15,893 nucleotides of DNA from Blastococcus sp. CT_GayMR20 (lineage in GTDB: Bacteria > Actinomycetota > Actinomycetes > Mycobacteriales > Geodermatophilaceae). The notes beneath the pieces are model-generated. The model did not search any database. It worked only from the letters and a program-made list of their open reading frames with translations, and had not been told where the DNA came from. The translations under genes were made by a program, and so were the position numbers. Below are positions 13,703 to 15,893 of this stretch, one piece after another. Positions within the stretch are counted from its first letter, which is position 1, and the number at the start of each line of letters is the position of its first letter. The stretch lies in contig NZ_SPQM01000114.1 in the NCBI RefSeq assembly GCF_004570345.1, positions 1 through 15,893 of the forward strand, written 5' to 3'.

Positions 13703-14295
13703 CGGCCGTCCACCGCCATCTCCCAGAACGCGATCTCAGCGGCGACCACCTCGAGGAACACCGCATCAGCGTCCACCGGCCCGGCGCGGTCCGCGGCCAC
13801 CTCCAGGCCGGCCACGTAGTCGGCGAACACCGGCACGGTCCAGTGCTCGACGAACTTCCGGTACTCCGGCGCGCCCGGCCGTGCACCGGACCACGCGTCG
13901 AGGTACGTCCGCTCGATCGTCCACAGCGCGACCAGAGCGTTCGGCACGTCAGCCGAGTCGAGGCGCTCGAGCAGCTCCGCGTACCGCGCCGTGGCCGGCA
14001 GCGCCGGCGCCGCCAGGTCCAGGCCGCGGGCAGCCGTCTGCTGCTCGAACCAGGCCAGCTCCTCGACCAGCGCCGTCACGCCGCCGGCCAGCACCGGCTG
14101 CGCCTGGCGCGGTGCCCGCGCCAGCAGCCGGGCCTGGAAGCGGAGCAGTTCGGCGACGAAGCGCGCGTCCTGCACCAGCCAGGTGTCGAAGGCGGCCGCC
14201 GGCAGGGTTCCCTCCCGGACGGCGTCCAGGAACGGGTGGCACACGGCGCGCCGCCACTCGGCGGCGTGGCGCTGGAGCAGCTCGGCGACCGGCAC
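13699..14295 (-). CDS. TenA-family protein, Glu-type (mirror copy)
   Basis: Identical to 1599-2195. The 198-residue TenA_E-like protein has Glu128 in TIERTY where Cys-type TenA has its nucleophile region; Asp43 and Glu187 are kept. It is the first gene of the minus-strand operon here and starts with GTG at 14295. It faces the riboswitch-controlled cytX branch across a 53-base gap between its start codon and the aptamer. Confidence 0.85.
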   Translation of the reverse strand: MPVAELLQRHAAEWRRAVCHPFLDAVREGTLPAAAFDTWLVQDARFVAELLRFQARLLARAPRQAQPVLAGGVTALVEELAWFEQQTAARGLDLAAPALPATARYAELLERLDSADVPNALVALWTIERTYLDAWSGARPGAPEYRKFVEHWTVPVFADYVAGLEVAADRAGPVDADAVFLEVVAAEIAFWEMAVDGR

Positions 14296-14302
14296 GGCGG
14301 CG

Positions 14303-14308
14303 ACTCTA
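14303..14308 (-). promoter_or_regulatory. Candidate -10 box for leaderless tenA (mirror copy)
   Basis: TAGAGT on the minus strand, seven bases before the GTG; mirror of 1586-1591. Confidence 0.3.
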
Positions 14309-14317
14309 CGAGGTGGC

Positions 14318-14323
14318 TAGGGT
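14318..14323 (+). promoter_or_regulatory. Candidate -10 box for riboswitch-cytX (mirror copy)
   Basis: TAGGGT, mirror of 1571-1576, about 27 bases upstream of the aptamer. Confidence 0.3.
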
Positions 14324-14348
14324 GGCATCCGACACGGCCGGAGCCGTG

Positions 14349-14440
14349 TGCGGGAGCTCGGGGCAACCGGGCTGAGAGGGCGGCTGAGCGCGCCGCCGAC
14401 CGCTCGAACCTGACCGGGTAATGCCGGCGTAGGGAGCGAT
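14349..14440 (+). promoter_or_regulatory. TPP riboswitch (mirror copy)
   Basis: Identical to 1454-1545. Conserved parts on this strand: GCTGAGAGGG at 14371-14380, ACCTGACC at 14408-14415, and TAATGCCGGCGTAGGGAG ending at 14436. P1 strands are GCTC (14356-14359) and GAGC (14434-14437). The AGGGAG ribosome-binding site (14431-14436) is inside the aptamer's closing end. Confidence 0.95.
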
Positions 14441-14441
14441 C

Positions 14442-15794
14442 ATGAGCACGTCGGACGCCATCCGCACGGCCGGGCACACCCCGGACGCACCGCTGACCCT
14501 CATCGAACCTCCCCCGCGGACCCTGGGCCTGCGCGACGCCCTCGGCCTGTGGGGCAACCTCGGCATCAGCCTGCTGCTGCCGGTGGCCGCTGTCTTCGTC
14601 GTCCTGCCGGGGCGGCCGCTGTCGGAGACCCTCGGCGCGATCGTCCTGGGCGCGCTGATCGGGGCGGTGCTCCTGGGCCTGGCCGCGGCCGCGGGCGCCC
14701 GGGAGAGCGTGCCCGGAATGGTGCTGCTCCGCGGACTGCTGGGCCGACGCACCTCCTACGCGCCCACCGTCCTTAACCTCGTGCAGTGCATCGGCTGGGC
14801 CACCTTCGAGATCGTCGTCATCGCCGAGGCCGCCTCCCGGGCGCTGGACGCACCACGCTGGCCCTTCGTCCTCGCCGCCGGAGTCCTGGCCACCGCGATG
14901 GCGCTGCGCCCGCTCGGCGTAGTCCGGGTGCTGGCCCGCTACGCGGTCTGGGCCGCGCTGGCCGCCATCGTCTACCTCTACGTCCAGGTGCTGGCCGAGC
15001 CGCTGCCGCCGCTGGAGGGCGGCGGCGCGACGTCGTTCTGGACGGCGACCGACATCGTCATCGCGCTGCCCGTCTCGTGGTTCCCGCTGGCCGCCGACTA
15101 CACCCGCCACGTGCGCAGCGGGCGGGCGGCCTTCGTCGGCTCCTCGGTGGGCTACGGGCTGGCGACGATCGCGATGTTCACCCTCGGGGTGCTGGCCCTG
15201 GCGGCCTACGGCAGCGCGGGCCTGGACGTGGTCGACGCGCTGCTGGCCGTGCCGCTGGGCGTCATCGCCCTGCTCGTGCTGGTCACCGTCGAGCTCGACG
15301 AAGCCTTCGCCAACGTCTACTCGACCGCGATCTCCGCGCAGAACGTGGTCGCCAGGCTCGACCGGCGGCTACTGGCCGTGGGGGTCGGGACGGCGGCGAC
15401 GCTGCTGGCGCTTTCCTTCGACATCGCCGCCTACGAGCCGTTCCTCTTCCTCATCGGGGCGGTGTTCGTCCCGCTGGTCGGGGTGCTGCTGGTGGCCTAC
15501 TGGTCGACGCCGCGCGGGCAGTGGGACACCTCCGACCGCGCGCCGGCCCGGCCGCTGCTCCTGCTGCCGTGGATCGCCGGCTTCCTCGCCTACCAGCTGA
15601 CCCTCCCGACGTATTTCACCGGACCGGGCCAGAGCTGGACCGCCTGGTGGACCGCGCGCCAGGCCGACCTCGGCATCGACCCGGGCAACGGCTGGTCGGC
15701 CTCGCTGGTCAGCCTCGCCGTCGCTACCGCGCTCACCGCGCTGATCGTGCTGCCGGGCCGGCGCCGGCGGCGCCGCAGCGGAGTCGTCGCGTGA
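14442..15794 (+). CDS. cytX: CytX-type hydroxymethylpyrimidine permease (mirror copy)
   Basis: Identical to 100-1452. A 450-residue NCS1-type membrane transporter with about 12 helices and a basic C-terminal tail. It is translated from ATG 14442, directly behind the TPP aptamer, and overlaps thiE by four bases. HMP as substrate is inferred from the riboswitch and neighbours. Confidence 0.8.
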   Translation: MSTSDAIRTAGHTPDAPLTLIEPPPRTLGLRDALGLWGNLGISLLLPVAAVFVVLPGRPLSETLGAIVLGALIGAVLLGLAAAAGARESVPGMVLLRGLLGRRTSYAPTVLNLVQCIGWATFEIVVIAEAASRALDAPRWPFVLAAGVLATAMALRPLGVVRVLARYAVWAALAAIVYLYVQVLAEPLPPLEGGGATSFWTATDIVIALPVSWFPLAADYTRHVRSGRAAFVGSSVGYGLATIAMFTLGVLALAAYGSAGLDVVDALLAVPLGVIALLVLVTVELDEAFANVYSTAISAQNVVARLDRRLLAVGVGTAATLLALSFDIAAYEPFLFLIGAVFVPLVGVLLVAYWSTPRGQWDTSDRAPARPLLLLPWIAGFLAYQLTLPTYFTGPGQSWTAWWTARQADLGIDPGNGWSASLVSLAVATALTALIVLPGRRRRRRSGVVA

Positions 15795-15893
15795 ACCGGC
15801 CGCCCCTGGGACCGCTGCACGTCCTCACCGACGCGCGCGGCGGCCCGCAGGCGCTGGCGGCGGTGGCCGCGGCGGTGGCCGCCGGCGCGCCGG
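15791..15893 (+). CDS. thiE: Thiamine-phosphate synthase ThiE, N-terminal fragment (mirror copy)
   Basis: Mirror of 1-103. The 34 codons read into LHVLTDARGGPQALAAVAAA before the window ends. GTG 15791 overlaps the cytX stop. The gene is cut by the window edge, not by mutation. Confidence 0.75.
   Translation, partial: MNRPPLGPLHVLTDARGGPQALAAVAAAVAAGAP

Larger units (their letters stand above)
8061..15893. repeat. Right arm of the 7,833-bp perfect inverted repeat
   Basis: This is the mirror of 1-7833. It is the arm that is naturally continuous with the spacer, because the response-regulator frame runs unbroken from 8461 through 8061 into 7834. If only one arm is real genome, this orientation together with the spacer (7834-15893) is the sequence to keep. 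Confidence 0.97.

Noticed and set aside
1..15893. Composite transposon, terminal inverted repeats or linear-plasmid telomeres as the cause of the palindrome
   Set aside because: No transposase, telomere-binding or protelomerase gene and no target-site duplication; the arms meet inside an ordinary gene and the ends fall inside thiE.
1..15893. A genuinely duplicated thiamin cluster with two functional gene sets
   Set aside because: The arms show no divergence at all and duplication stops inside a coding gene at a microhomology; an independent duplication would rarely be this exact.
1..15893. CRISPR array or phage structural genes
   Set aside because: No regularly spaced repeats with unique spacers and no cas or phage-like proteins; the CGTGCCCG cluster is too short and irregular.

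Overview
The window is one perfect inverted repeat. Bases 1-7833 and 8061-15893 are reverse complements of each other (position i pairs with 15894-i), and a 227-bp single-copy spacer (7834-8060) separates them. Every gene except the tail of one response regulator therefore appears twice in mirror image, and both ends stop at the same base inside thiE. The information content is about 8.06 kb, not 15.9 kb. The spacer joins the right arm naturally: on the minus strand it carries the second half of a response regulator whose first half lies in the right arm. At the other spacer edge the sequence folds back on itself at an 8-base microhomology. This looks like snap-back self-priming during amplification or library preparation, or a fold in the assembly graph. 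A real 7.8-kb palindrome cannot be excluded from sequence alone.

The DNA is very GC-rich, with GTG starts, four-base GTGA/ATGA overlaps between genes and TAnnnT-like -10 boxes. This suggests a high-GC actinobacterium, possibly of the Geodermatophilaceae type; the family-level guess is weak.

Layout of one arm, in left-arm coordinates. Bases 1-3645 are a thiamin-pyrimidine (HMP) acquisition and salvage cluster. A TPP riboswitch (1454-1545, minus) leads cytX (HMP transporter) and the start of thiE, both on the minus strand. Diverging from it on the plus strand are two different TenA-family genes (a Glu-type and a Cys-type) and thiD, chained by four-base overlaps. Together they would import or recover HMP, phosphorylate it twice (ThiD) and couple it to the thiazole (ThiE). 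Bases 3646-4452 contain no gene but hold two hairpins, a cluster of CGTGCCCG repeats and the 3' half of a tRNA-Ser(UGA) gene, which resembles an integration scar. Next come an unrecognised single-pass membrane protein (4453-5277) and a zinc-dependent alcohol/formaldehyde dehydrogenase-like enzyme (5364-6551), followed by a strong hairpin terminator.

Bases 6652-7833 form a small regulatory module. Two overlapping STAS-domain genes (anti-sigma-factor antagonist type, minus strand) diverge from an OmpR/PhoB-type response regulator that is interrupted by the fold-back. The most complete regulator copy is on the minus strand at 7834-8461. Right-arm features are listed separately so coordinates are usable, but they should be counted once biologically.
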